NCBI GenBank assembly: GCA_025059075.1
Contig: JANXDZ010000001.1
Coordinates: 187,686 to 251,685, forward strand
From: Sulfolobales archaeon
GTDB lineage: Archaea; Thermoproteota; Thermoprotei_A; Sulfolobales; Desulfurococcaceae
Length of the DNA stretch: 64,000 nucleotides
Direction: 5' to 3'
This document shows positions 42,915 to 51,606 of the stretch, one piece after another. The notes beneath the pieces were generated by a model. It worked only from the letters and a program-made list of their open reading frames with translations. It was not told the origin of the DNA and searched no databases. The position numbers were made by a program, and so were the translations under genes. The number at the start of each line of letters is the position of its first letter. The first letter of the stretch is position 1.

Positions 42915-44198
42915 TTAATAAACAATTCTTGCCTTACGACGCTTCAAGAATAGCAGTGTAAGTATGGCTAATGGCACTATTACTAGGGTTGCTAGAAAAG
43001 GCCATACTTGCTCATACCACGGTTCCTCCAATATGGTTATGGAGAAGTCTATCGTTTTTGTAACGTTATCGCTTAACCCCATTATAGTTACAACGTATGT
43101 TCCTTTCTCCGCGGCTGGACTCACTTCAATAATGAGTGTTGTTAATAGTGGAGGTATAACTGTTTCTTCCTCAAATCGCCAGATAACTCCTTGAGGTGCA
43201 TTTATAAGAGTTAGTGCAACACTTCGAGGCTGCTCTCCAGTGTACTCAATGTGAACACTAACTGTTGCAGAGCTTCCCTTATAAACATGTATACTGCTGG
43301 GATTAACTAAAATAGTGAAATCAAAGGCTTTTGCAAATGTAGCCAATAGGTATGTTGAACCGCGAATAAATACTGTAGTGGGATTCGCTAATTCATCATA
43401 AATAGATCTCGTTGTAGTTGTTGCAGCCCATTGTTTAAAGACGTAGCTTGGGTTTGGTATAGCCTTTATAGTTATATGTGATTCATAGTCTACCCAGTAC
43501 AAGCCGGGTGGGGGATTAGTTGTGCCTTTACCTGCTTCAGCTCCTATACCTAATATGTACTCGATGTGGTAGATTTGAGTAATGTTTTTAGGTTCTGTAA
43601 CCGCTACGCGGGCGGATTGTGGATTATGACTAGCATATCTCTTGTCTTCTATAGCTGAATTTACGAATTCAACGTACGTGAAAGTATGTTCTGAATCTAC
43701 ATCCCACCAGAAACTAACTGGGAGTTCACTGGGTCTATAAGACAAGCCGTCTATTACAATAACAGTTCCTACAGCGTCGAAATCTAAACCCTCTGCTGAG
43801 AAAACCCACATATACTGAGTCTTATAGCTAGCTGAAATAAAGCCTCCACTAATTGGTGCTGCGATAAGCCCACTTCTCCCAAACCATAATCCGCTCGCTG
43901 ACTCCCAGACATATCGTTTCCCTGCAGTAATTGAGGGAATAATAGGTATCCACTCATATACGTGTGTTGAGCCAACAACCCACGTGAAGCTTACGGGTAG
44001 ATCTTTTAGAGAGTAGTTTACAGCATCAACAATGAGTATTGGTGTGTGTGGAGAAATATCGGAGCCCAATCCGCTTACTGAAAATGTAACTTCAACGATC
44101 TCCTCTCCGGCTTTAACAACGCTAGTTGTTATTGACTGAGTAGTACAGCAAGTAATAGCGATCAAGAGTATTATTGGGATTAAACCAAAGTACTTCAT
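42915..44198 (-). CDS. Secreted surface protein with beta-repeat domains and C-terminal anchor
   Basis: A 427-residue protein with a signal peptide (MKYFGLIPIILLIAITCCTT) and a C-terminal membrane helix followed by KRRKARIVY. The middle holds beta-rich repeats, two of which align (LGSDISPHTPILIVDAVNYS and LDFDAVGTVIVIDGLSYR, each followed by a PVSF segment), then an InlB/Flg-new-like repeat (GTTNPPPGLYWVDYESHITI), and an Ig-like region near 300-395. Such proteins decorate the archaeal cell surface. The substrate or partner is unknown. It is monocistronic. Confidence 0.75.
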   Translation of the reverse strand: MKYFGLIPIILLIAITCCTTQSITTSVVKAGEEIVEVTFSVSGLGSDISPHTPILIVDAVNYSLKDLPVSFTWVVGSTHVYEWIPIIPSITAGKRYVWESASGLWFGRSGLIAAPISGGFISASYKTQYMWVFSAEGLDFDAVGTVIVIDGLSYRPSELPVSFWWDVDSEHTFTYVEFVNSAIEDKRYASHNPQSARVAVTEPKNITQIYHIEYILGIGAEAGKGTTNPPPGLYWVDYESHITIKAIPNPSYVFKQWAATTTTRSIYDELANPTTVFIRGSTYLLATFAKAFDFTILVNPSSIHVYKGSSATVSVHIEYTGEQPRSVALTLINAPQGVIWRFEEETVIPPLLTTLIIEVSPAAEKGTYVVTIMGLSDNVTKTIDFSITILEEPWYEQVWPFLATLVIVPLAILTLLFLKRRKARIVY

Positions 44199-44300
44199 GT
44201 ATACTACCGGTTACACTAGTGTCTTATAGCTCCCTATTCAACCTTCTCTTCATCATTTACTAATTGTTAGTAGACTGTAGGAGCCTCCCTCCATAGATAT

Positions 44301-44535
44301 TTAGGCCAGCTTTTCTATGCACTCACAAAGCTTATCTACTCCGCACTTTTTAAGACTCTTTAGACGCTTAAACCAAGCTTCTCAGCCTTCACTACGTCCT
44401 CGGCATAAATGCATTCTTTGAGTTTTTAAGGTTTAGCTTCGTTTTCAGCAATTTTCTCGATAACTCCAGCTTTGCCAATGTTTTTAACGTTTTCGTAGTC
44501 TCCACGAGATAGCAGTTAGCCCTCTAATCATCCTC
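44301..44535 (-). pseudogene. Remnant of a small helical protein gene
   Basis: One minus-strand frame reads DYENVKNIGKAGVIEKIAEN, a stop, then LKECIYAEDVVKAEKLGLS, a stop, and RVLKKCGVDKLCECIEKLA before a final stop at 44301-44303. The pieces stay in helix-like, coding-style sequence but are cut by in-frame stops, so this looks like a decayed gene. I do not recognise the family. Confidence 0.4.
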
Positions 44536-44639
44536 CCTCAAGTTTTAAAACTAAAACTTTCTCTAGCGTATCTTACGAGCTATTATGTGGTTTCTGCAGC
44601 AAGAACTTCTACTGCCGTGTTCTACATTATAGCCACCTC

Positions 44640-45900
44640 GTTTTCAGCGTTACCTATAACATTAGGGGCTACTTTAAGATCAGTAGGATGCTGCAAGTAT
44701 AGTTATAGCAATAGCGGCACTTACAGCTAGTAGTAATGTTAGCAGGTAGCTCGCGTACTCAGATGTGTAGATTGTTACTAGCGTCACTAGCACTCTCAGT
44801 TACAACTATGATAGTGTTCCTCTACTTATTAGCTAAGTGCATAGTACAAGTGGAAGAAGATGAAGTAGACCGGAGGCGATTAGCCTCTATCAAAGGCTTC
44901 TTCAAGGGGCTACTAAAGTTTACGCACATACTACCATTTTGTTTGCCGTTGGTGCTTTATATCCATGCTTACATAGGTGTTCACGTACTATCCCACGCCT
45001 CTTGCTCCACAGTCGTGGACGTATCCTCCGCTGGAACATGTACGGTGCTGCTTGAACAGCGTGCAGCAATAGCTTTCACATACTTTGAGAGCCTCTCAGG
45101 AAGCTAGGGGAGCGTAGGTGGAACGTAGTCTGTATCTGTTGGAATAGGATACAAGGACAACGTGCTGCTGGGAAGCGGCATGGGCAGGGAGGTGCAAGGC
45201 GTCCCCTACTATTACATAAGCATTACATCCACAAGTTCCATTTAAGTTACGCTAAAGTCAGGTTGCGTCCTGGAGTGTCTGATAACATTAGAGGGGTAAT
45301 GGTCATGGATGTAGGTGGCATACCCTATGCTGTTGAAGTAACTAGCGTAGTTTTCCACATAAGGTATGTTCTACCCTAGTCATAGTGCAGCACCCTATAA
45401 CAATAATGGTTAAAAGCTGGGTTAGTGAAGGCCTTTAATTAATCGTTCAGTTTACGCCAAGTAAATAGGCTACAACGCGACTAGCGCCATGGTTTAGTGT
45501 TTTTCAGTGGACTAGCTTTACAAAACGCGTTAGAAGTGGTGGCTATAGAGCTCCTTTATACTCATTGCTCAATGCATCTGAGAGCAATATACTCACGATG
45601 CTGTAATTGCACTAACCTATAGACATTACGGCATTATTATACTTCCTCAATTAGCGGAAGTTCCTATGTTGCACTAATTATAGCCGTTCTTAAATTAGGG
45701 CGCTGTCATGGGATCAACTGATGTTGCATAGCTTCGTGGACTATTATGTAATGCGACTCAATGGGTCCTCCACTCTACTAAGCCAGCGGGGATTTACGCA
45801 GGTTTGAATTCCACATCTAGCACTGCATTTCTGTCTAACAGCTTACAAGAGTTGCCTTCATGTTTTAACGTGAATTGTAGAAGTACTTGAATTACTTAAT
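44640..45900 (+). pseudogene. Decayed coding region, probably a membrane or surface protein
   Basis: Several plus-strand frames carry protein-like fragments separated by stops and frame changes: a 123-codon frame at 44736-45107 with one hydrophobic segment (LLLASLALSVTTMIVFLYLL), then SGMGREVQGVPYYYISIT near 45175, GVMVMDVGGIPYAVEVTSVV near 45300, GGYRAPLYSLLNASES near 45540 and KPAGIYAGLNSTSSTAF near 45785. No frame spans them. They may be pieces of one surface protein gene or of two. The stretch between 44199 and 46046 holds no intact gene besides the doubtful 44736 frame. Confidence 0.4.
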
Positions 45901-46046
45901 GTTTTTATGCTTGAAGAACCTATTTTCAAAGTAGTTAATTGGGGCTGTGGGCCCTCGCGCTATTGGGCTCGATGGCTACCATGAATCCACGGGGATACCC
46001 AAGTCCCTGTAGGCGAGGTGGAAGACCCTGAATATGAAAGACATAA

Positions 46047-46490
46047 ATGGAAGTCCAGGGGCAAAGGGTGTATGATGTGAGTATAGAGTACGCAGAGTTG
46101 CTGTTCAGACGTGCGAGAATGTATCTTGAGTCAGCTGTAGTCAACTTTTCTAGTGGCAGATTCGATGTTGCTGCAGTAGAAGCCGAAATAGCTGCTCAAC
46201 TGGCTTTAAAGGCCTTGATAGCTAAGCTAGGGTTTGAGCCTCCTCGCGCACATGCTATAAGGCAACTGCTATCGTTTGTAATAGACAACAGACTATTGCA
46301 AAACGAGATTTTAGAAGACATTAAGAACTTCATTAAACACAATCGCGAAAAGCTCATAGTACTCGAAAGAGCGAGGGCTGCAGGTCAGTACAGCGGGCTG
46401 CAGGTTGATCGCGATGAAGCAGAGATCTCGGTTAGCTGTGCTAAGGAGGTGTTAAGCGTTGTCGAGAAGTGTTGGAAACTCATTGCTTAA
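46047..46490 (+). CDS. HEPN-domain protein (toxin of a HEPN/MNT pair)
   Basis: A 147-residue, all-helical protein with the HEPN pattern: YAELLFRRARMYLESAVVNF, then FDVAAVEAEIAAQLALKALI and RAHAIRQLLSFV, ending in a helix with LERARAAGQYSGLQVDRDEA. In MNT-associated HEPN proteins this last part carries the Arg and Tyr of the RNase/AMPylation site. HEPN/MNT modules are toxin-antitoxin systems in which the MNT protein adenylylates the HEPN RNase. The start is uncertain: ATG 46047 or GTG 46068 or 46077. The MNT gene overlaps its end. Confidence 0.82.
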   Translation: MEVQGQRVYDVSIEYAELLFRRARMYLESAVVNFSSGRFDVAAVEAEIAAQLALKALIAKLGFEPPRAHAIRQLLSFVIDNRLLQNEILEDIKNFIKHNREKLIVLERARAAGQYSGLQVDRDEAEISVSCAKEVLSVVEKCWKLIA

Positions 46491-46809
46491 CAGGATGCGT
46501 ATATTGAGAAACTGGCATGTCATCGCAGATAGAGTAGCCGGCATAGTGAGCCAGCGTATACCTAGTGTAGAGGTATATGCTTTTGGCAGCATCGTAGAGG
46601 GCAAAGTTACTGGAGCCAGCGACATAGACTTACTCATAGCTGTACCCGATGACCACGATGAGCTAGAGGCATACATAGAGCTCTCCAAGATGCTGGAAGA
46701 GCAGCTGGGTAGCACTGCCTACATTGTAGACCTCCACGTAGTGTGTAAAAACAATATAGATAAACCACCATATAAGTGGTGGCTTGGAAAGTCAATTAGG
46801 ATTCTGTGA
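46459..46809 (+). CDS. MNT-type minimal nucleotidyltransferase (antitoxin)
   Basis: Up to 116 residues with the polymerase-beta-fold core VYAFGSIVEGKVTGASDIDLLIAV: the GS motif and the DxD metal site Asp-Ile-Asp. The late acidic residue is in YIVDLHVVC. It is expected to adenylylate the HEPN partner. A GGAGGTG site lies 7 bases before TTG 46459, favouring that start and a 32-base overlap with the HEPN gene; ATG 46495, just after the HEPN stop codon, is the alternative. Confidence 0.85.
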   Translation: MSRSVGNSLLNRMRILRNWHVIADRVAGIVSQRIPSVEVYAFGSIVEGKVTGASDIDLLIAVPDDHDELEAYIELSKMLEEQLGSTAYIVDLHVVCKNNIDKPPYKWWLGKSIRIL

Positions 46810-47210
46810 ATCAGTATCTAGGCTGCGAAGCTATTGAGAGGGTCGCGAGTTAAATATTTCGACGCGAGAAAGACGTTGCTGTGCCTGCATTGCAGTGCTA
46901 AGCTAAAGAATAGTGGTAGAGTCCTTAGCTATAGCCAGTGGGGGTTATGATTTTTACTTAATATACCCATAGTCTATAATTTTTCCACGAGAATTCCGCG
47001 AACTCCAATGTTATCTTCTCCCCAGCGATCTTGCCTTCTTCCAGCCTTAAAAGGTAGGGGTTCCTAAAGGAATGCTTAAGGCTACGTTCCCTAACTTAAG
47101 CCAGCTTTAGCTTTGCATTCAGTCACCTATCGGATGTCCGTAAACATGATCTACTTTTACTACCATTAATTAAAGTGGAAGGGTAGGGATTTTAATAAAT
47201 GGATAATGTC
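46810..47210. other. Gene-free stretch with a short coding-like remnant
   Basis: On the minus strand at about 46958-47095 an open frame reads RNPYLLRLEEGKIAGEKITL then EFAEFSWKNYRLWVY and stop, without a start codon. On the plus strand near 46830-46950 a frame has a CxxC pair (LLCLHCSAKLK). Both may be relics of lost genes. I cannot identify either. Confidence 0.3.
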
Positions 47211-47996
47211 TTACTCTAGGGTAGCTTTATTGAAGATCTCCGCGGCAACTATGACGAATGCTGTGGACGCAATCACGAGTACTGTTGTTTCTATCGTAGG
47301 TGTTAGACATGGATGCACGTCTCTTAATATTGAAACACCTGTTAAATGATACCTACATAGATCCACAGCATATGTTAGCGGTGATACTAGAGCTATTATT
47401 CTCATCCACTCAGGTGCCATATTTAGCGGAAACATTGCTCCACTCAGTATCGTCATTGGCATTGTTATAGCACCTACGATGAGCTGAAAGCCCTCCGGAC
47501 TTTTGATCGCGGATGCAATCGCTATGCCTAGCGATGTAAAGCCTAGCCCCATGATGAGTCCTGTTATAACTATGTACGGTAGTGAAGCCAGATCTAGTTT
47601 GTCTGTTAATATAAAACCTATTGCAAGCATTACTATTGCATTAAAAGTAGAAGTCAAGGCATCTCCCAGCGCTCTACCTAATATTGTTAATGACCTCGAG
47701 ACCGGTGCAATAAGTACTTCTTTTAAGAAACCGAATTGTTTATCCCAGATAACTGATATTCCGCCCATAAAACTTGCTTGAAATATTGATATTGCATACA
47801 TTGCGGGTAGTAGAAAAGCTAAGTAGTCTAATCCTTTTAATATGAATCTCGAAACGGGGTTCAGCGCGCTAGCCATTCCAAGACCAAATAGAACCAGCCA
47901 CAATATATTGTTTAAGAATATTCCTATGATTCTAGACCTAGCTCTCATAAATCTCTTTACCTGCCTATACATCATAACGTATATTTGCTCTATCAT
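47211..47996 (-). CDS. ABC-2 type transporter permease
   Basis: The 261-residue protein has six hydrophobic segments and the ABC-2 pattern (YRQVKRFMRARSRIIGIFLN at the N-terminus, IVGAITMPMTILSGAMFPLN before the fifth segment). With the ATPase gene just upstream (6-base gap) it forms an exporter of the DrrAB type. The substrate is unknown; drug, lipid or peptide export are all possible. Confidence 0.88.
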   Translation of the reverse strand: MIEQIYVMMYRQVKRFMRARSRIIGIFLNNILWLVLFGLGMASALNPVSRFILKGLDYLAFLLPAMYAISIFQASFMGGISVIWDKQFGFLKEVLIAPVSRSLTILGRALGDALTSTFNAIVMLAIGFILTDKLDLASLPYIVITGLIMGLGFTSLGIAIASAIKSPEGFQLIVGAITMPMTILSGAMFPLNMAPEWMRIIALVSPLTYAVDLCRYHLTGVSILRDVHPCLTPTIETTVLVIASTAFVIVAAEIFNKATLE

Positions 47997-48002
47997 ATTG
48001 CA

Positions 48003-48998
48003 TCACCTTGTTCTAGCCCTATGGATCATTCTTGCAAAGTCCACGAATCCCCCTTCGCTATCTCTAATTTCTCTTCCCGTTAGATGTATAAACACGTCAT
48101 CTAATGTAGGTCTTCGATAATTGACTTCCTTTACTTTTACCTTGAGTTTCTCAAGATATTTTAGTATTTCTGGTACAGCCTCTGAAGCTTTCTCAACTTG
48201 AAGGGCTAAAACATTGTCTTGAATATGCTTACAACTCCAAACATCTGCCAATTGTAAAGCACGGCATATGCCTTCATTATTGTCTCCATAGAGCTTTACA
48301 TACACTACATCCGATCCGACCCTGGATTTGAGATCATCTACAGTGCCTAAAGCTATTATTCTTCCACGATCTATGATCGCGATCTTGCTGCAGAGGGCCT
48401 CTGCTTCGTCCATATAGTGTGTTGTTAGAAATATTGTTGTTTTATATTCTCTATTTAGTTCATTTATGTATTCCCATATATGAACTCTAGTTTGGGGATC
48501 TAAACCTATTGTTGGCTCATCTAGAAATAAAATTCTAGGTATGTGTATTAAGGCTCGAGCTATTTCTAGCCTTCTTCTCATGCCACCCGAATACTTTCTC
48601 ACGGGTTTATCTTTATACTCATGTAATTCAACAAATTTTAAAGCCTCTTCAATTCTTTCACGGAGACTCTGACCCCCTAATCCATAGAGTCTACCGTGGA
48701 TGTATAAGTTTTCGTAGCCAGTCAACTCTTCGTCTAGTGATGGGTCTTGAAATATTATTCCAATGATTTTCCTAACTTTCTGAGGTTCTCTGACAATATC
48801 GTAACCATCTACGGTGGCTTTTCCCGAAGTTGGTTTTAATATTGTTGCAAGTATGTGAATGGTTGTCGTCTTTCCAGCTCCATTAGGGCCGAGGAATCCA
48901 AAGATCTCTCCTTCTCTAACTGTAAAACTTATTCCCTTTACAGCCTCAATGCTGCCATATCTTTTCGCTAGATTCTCGACAATTATGGCTTCTTTCAT
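48003..48998 (-). CDS. ABC transporter ATP-binding protein (DrrA-like)
   Basis: A 331-residue ATPase with Walker A GPNGAGKTT, Q-loop IIFQDPSLDEELT, signature YSGGMRRRLEIARAL, Walker B ILFLDEPTIGLD and H-loop TTHYMDEAE. The C-terminal 90 residues form the DrrA-type extra domain ending near RRPTLDDVFIHLTGRE. It energises the downstream permease. It lies between the PadR regulator and the permease in one operon. Confidence 0.93.
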   Translation of the reverse strand: MKEAIIVENLAKRYGSIEAVKGISFTVREGEIFGFLGPNGAGKTTTIHILATILKPTSGKATVDGYDIVREPQKVRKIIGIIFQDPSLDEELTGYENLYIHGRLYGLGGQSLRERIEEALKFVELHEYKDKPVRKYSGGMRRRLEIARALIHIPRILFLDEPTIGLDPQTRVHIWEYINELNREYKTTIFLTTHYMDEAEALCSKIAIIDRGRIIALGTVDDLKSRVGSDVVYVKLYGDNNEGICRALQLADVWSCKHIQDNVLALQVEKASEAVPEILKYLEKLKVKVKEVNYRRPTLDDVFIHLTGREIRDSEGGFVDFARMIHRARTR

Positions 48999-49005
48999 CG
49001 CGCCA

Positions 49006-49479
49006 TCATCTCGAGTAGATCTTGAGTCTCAGTTCTTCCAATGTGTTAGTAAAGACATCTATTTGTTTCTTCAGTAATTGAGTCTCTTCGGGTGTAGCTT
49101 TAGGTAGAAGTTCTATGATCTTGCGAATTGATTCCATTAATTTAGCTCCTCCAAGTTCATTGAATGTTTTCACGCCTTTTGCAATGTTTTTAATGAAGTC
49201 TACTTTACTGGAGTTCTTGTTTAGAAACTCTAAGCCTTTGTCAGTGATCTTGTATATCTTTAAGCTCTTTTTACCTCTGTAGGCGATGTGTGTAAATTCT
49301 ATAAATCCATCTTTTAAAAGCTTACTTAGAACTGGATATAGAATTCCAGGAGATTTAGGTACATGGAACTCCTCTTCTATTCTCTTCATGAGTTCGTATC
49401 CGTGAGCAGGTCCCCTAGAAAGCACATGCAATACCATGAGAGCGGTATTAAACTTGATTTCGCGATACTCTCTCAACAC
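49006..49479 (-). CDS. PadR-family transcriptional regulator
   Basis: A 157-residue winged-helix protein: ALMVLHVLSRGPAHGYELMK, then FHVPKSPGILYPVLSKLLKD, which contains the recognition helix, and a wing with RGKKSLKIYKITDKG. The C-terminal half forms a dimerising coiled-coil helix. PadR proteins commonly repress the adjacent exporter and are released by its substrate. It starts at GTG behind a GGTGA site and is followed directly by the ABC genes. An 18-bp palindrome in its promoter is the likely operator. Confidence 0.9.
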   Translation of the reverse strand: MLREYREIKFNTALMVLHVLSRGPAHGYELMKRIEEEFHVPKSPGILYPVLSKLLKDGFIEFTHIAYRGKKSLKIYKITDKGLEFLNKNSSKVDFIKNIAKGVKTFNELGGAKLMESIRKIIELLPKATPEETQLLKKQIDVFTNTLEELRLKIYSR

Positions 49480-49491
49480 TTATTCACCAAG

Positions 49492-49519
49492 ATATATCTA
49501 TAGATATATTTTTATATAT
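49492..49519 (-). promoter_or_regulatory. PadR operon promoter with 18-bp palindromic operator
   Basis: ATATATCTATAGATATAT (49492-49509) is a perfect palindrome 12 bases upstream of the GTG start of the PadR gene. A TATA box (ATATATAAA on the minus strand, about 49511-49519) adjoins it, so the palindrome covers the expected transcription start. A bound dimer would block initiation: autorepression of regulator plus exporter (inference). Confidence 0.6.
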
Positions 49520-49574
49520 TTCAGTCAGTTTAAAAACTTAACAGTGTGCAGCGAAAACCCATAGGTGTTATACT

Positions 49575-50735
49575 GTGAAAATTGCTTTAGTAAGTGACTG
49601 GTATTATCCAAAAATTGGCGGCGTGGCTTCGCATATGCATAATTTAGCAGTGAAGTTAAAAGAGAGGGGACATCAAGTCTCCATTGTTACAAACAACCGG
49701 CTAACTGGAAAGGAAGAGGAGTTGAGAAAGCGAGGTGTAGATCTATTGAAGGTCTCCGGGGTCATAGACCCCGTATTTAATGTTAACCTCACTTACAGCT
49801 TGAAGTCTTCCAAAGAATTAACGAAGTTCCTCGAGGATTTTGACGTAATTCACTCACACCATGCGTTTACCCCACTCTCATTGAAGTCCCTAAAAGCGGG
49901 AAGAGAGTTGGAGAAAGCTGCTTTGCTCACAACGCATAGCATTTCGTTGGCTTATGATTCTCGTCTCTGGGATGTCATTGGGCTCACTATACCATTATTT
50001 TCAGAATACCTAAAATACCCTCACAGAGTCATTGCAGTCAGCAAAGCTGCTGAAGCATTCATAAGGCACTTCACAAACATCCCTATTTCAGTAATACCTA
50101 ATGGAGTTGATACAAGTGTATTCCGACCGGTGAGAAATAAGGATGCCGTTAAGGCCAAATTCGGGGTCTCCGGCAAAGACGTGGTCTTGTATGTAGGTAG
50201 AATGAGCTATAGGAAGGGTCCGCACGTGCTCTTAAATGCCTTTGCAAGTATCGATAACGACAAGGCCGTTCTTGTAATGGTGGGCTCTGGCGACATGTTA
50301 CCATTCCTTAGAGTGCAAACAAAGTTTCTGGGGATAGAGGACAAAGTTGTATTCATGGGCCATGTTCCCGACGAAATCCTTCCAGAAGTGTATAGAATGG
50401 GGGACATATTTGTAATGCCCTCTATAACATCCGAGGCCTTTGGAGCAGTGATCTTAGAGGCGATGGCTTCAGGTCTTCCAATAGTGGCAACTGCAGTTGG
50501 GGGGATTCCCGAAATTCTTGAAGAGAGTGATGCGGGGCTTTTAGTCACCTCTGGCAATGAGTTAAAACTTAAAGAAGCGATCTTAACTCTACTAAGTAAT
50601 AGCTACCTCCGCGATTTATATGGAGAAAATGGAAGAAAGACCGTTGAAGAGAAGTACTCTTGGGATAAGATAATTCCGAAAATCGAATCATTATATAAGG
50701 AAGTCATAAGTGAAATCCCCTCTTTTAGAAATTGA
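49575..50735 (+). CDS. GT4-family glycosyltransferase
   Basis: A 386-residue GT-B enzyme. It begins MKIALVSDWYYPKIGGVASH (glycine-rich acceptor loop), has YVGRMSYRKGPHVLLNAF at the domain border, and the donor-binding SEAFGAVILEAMASGLPIVA with the family's paired glutamates. It resembles transferases that add GlcNAc or mannose to lipids (PIG-A-like). The start is GTG. It is divergent from the PadR operon and has no glycan genes beside it. Confidence 0.9.
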   Translation: MKIALVSDWYYPKIGGVASHMHNLAVKLKERGHQVSIVTNNRLTGKEEELRKRGVDLLKVSGVIDPVFNVNLTYSLKSSKELTKFLEDFDVIHSHHAFTPLSLKSLKAGRELEKAALLTTHSISLAYDSRLWDVIGLTIPLFSEYLKYPHRVIAVSKAAEAFIRHFTNIPISVIPNGVDTSVFRPVRNKDAVKAKFGVSGKDVVLYVGRMSYRKGPHVLLNAFASIDNDKAVLVMVGSGDMLPFLRVQTKFLGIEDKVVFMGHVPDEILPEVYRMGDIFVMPSITSEAFGAVILEAMASGLPIVATAVGGIPEILEESDAGLLVTSGNELKLKEAILTLLSNSYLRDLYGENGRKTVEEKYSWDKIIPKIESLYKEVISEIPSFRN

Positions 50736-50947
50736 AAGTTAGCTTTGTGGTTTAGTAGTTCTTGTATTTTTCTGCTGCTCCAACAATTAGTGTCTGAATA
50801 TAGGCTTATTCACTAGGGATCGTATTGATGTATATAAGAGCGCAGCGTATCTCCTTACTCCACGATCTCTTGACTAAAGTACTTATGTCGAGATAATGCA
50901 TGATTATACATTGATTTAACGTTTCCTTAATTACCTTAGGGAAGCAC

Positions 50948-51130
50948 TTAAACCCACTTTCCCTTCATCCACTTAATTTTATCAAATTCCGCGTCCTCTG
51001 ATGCTATAGCGTTAACACTGTTTCCCTTCATGTCCCCAAGTGGAGGGTGTCTGAGGGCTTAGCGTCATGTATACCTACGCCTGCCATAGTGTTTAAGTAT
51101 ATGAGGGGTTGCATCTATGAAGACTTTCAC
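50948..51130 (-). pseudogene. vapC: Remnant of a VapC (PIN-domain) toxin gene
   Basis: The start GTG overlaps the vapB stop codon (GTGA) and reads VKVFIDATPHI, a PIN-domain N-terminus with the first catalytic Asp. After interruption by frameshifts and a large deletion, the end reads GNSVNAIASEDAEFDKIKWM, a PIN C-terminus with its late acidic motif. Only about 60 codons remain of the usual 130 or so. No active RNase can be made. Both ends being recognisable makes decay rather than chance likely. Confidence 0.65.
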
Positions 51131-51376
51131 TCAAACTCCTCCTCGAGATAGACTCTACTTAGCTTACCTAGCTTAGGCTCACTTTTACTTCCAATTCCCT
51201 TCAGTACTTCAACGTGCTTTATAAATGCTGCCTTCAGCTCATCGATGTCAACCCCCTCTTAATGGGCCTAAGCAGTATTCCATCTCTAATTTCTAAAGCA
51301 AGTTCATCATCTTCCTCCATTCCTAAAGCATTACATATGGCTTTACGCAAGATCAAGTATCCTTTTTACTAACCAT
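51127..51376 (-). pseudogene. vapB: Frameshifted VapB antitoxin gene
   Basis: The minus strand encodes MVSKK, then after a one-base shift YLILRKAICNALGMEEDDEL and ALEIRDGILLRPIKRG, then after a second shift VDIDELKAAFIKHVEVLKGI and KLGKLSRVYLEEEFE. Together this is a typical archaeal VapB: AbrB-like DNA-binding part followed by the toxin-wrapping tail. Two frameshifts inactivate it. Of the gene-free stretch 50736-51606, the parts outside this vapBC relic show nothing I can support. Confidence 0.65.
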
Positions 51377-51606
51377 TAGCTTTTGAATTAAACAAGTTCA
51401 CCTATAGGCTAAAACTATTCTCAAAGCATTTATTGGTGCTTTAATGCTATGTCGTTCATATTGAATGCTCTGTTGCATATATAGCAACTTTATTAAACTC
51501 CCGGCATTCTCAGTTCCCCTTTATGGACATTAGATACTTACTCTAATTGTTTATTTTAGTGTAAAATATAGCTATAGAGCTGAGAGCCAGCGCTAATGAG
51601 GAGTAA

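Noticed and set aside
44736-45107. The 123-codon frame as an intact membrane-protein gene
   Set aside because: Protein-like fragments continue in other frames just downstream and no family or ribosome-binding site supports it, so it is listed as part of a decayed region.
42406-46046. tRNA-Ser as integration site of a mobile element
   Set aside because: No integrase gene and no second copy of the tRNA 3' end were found downstream.
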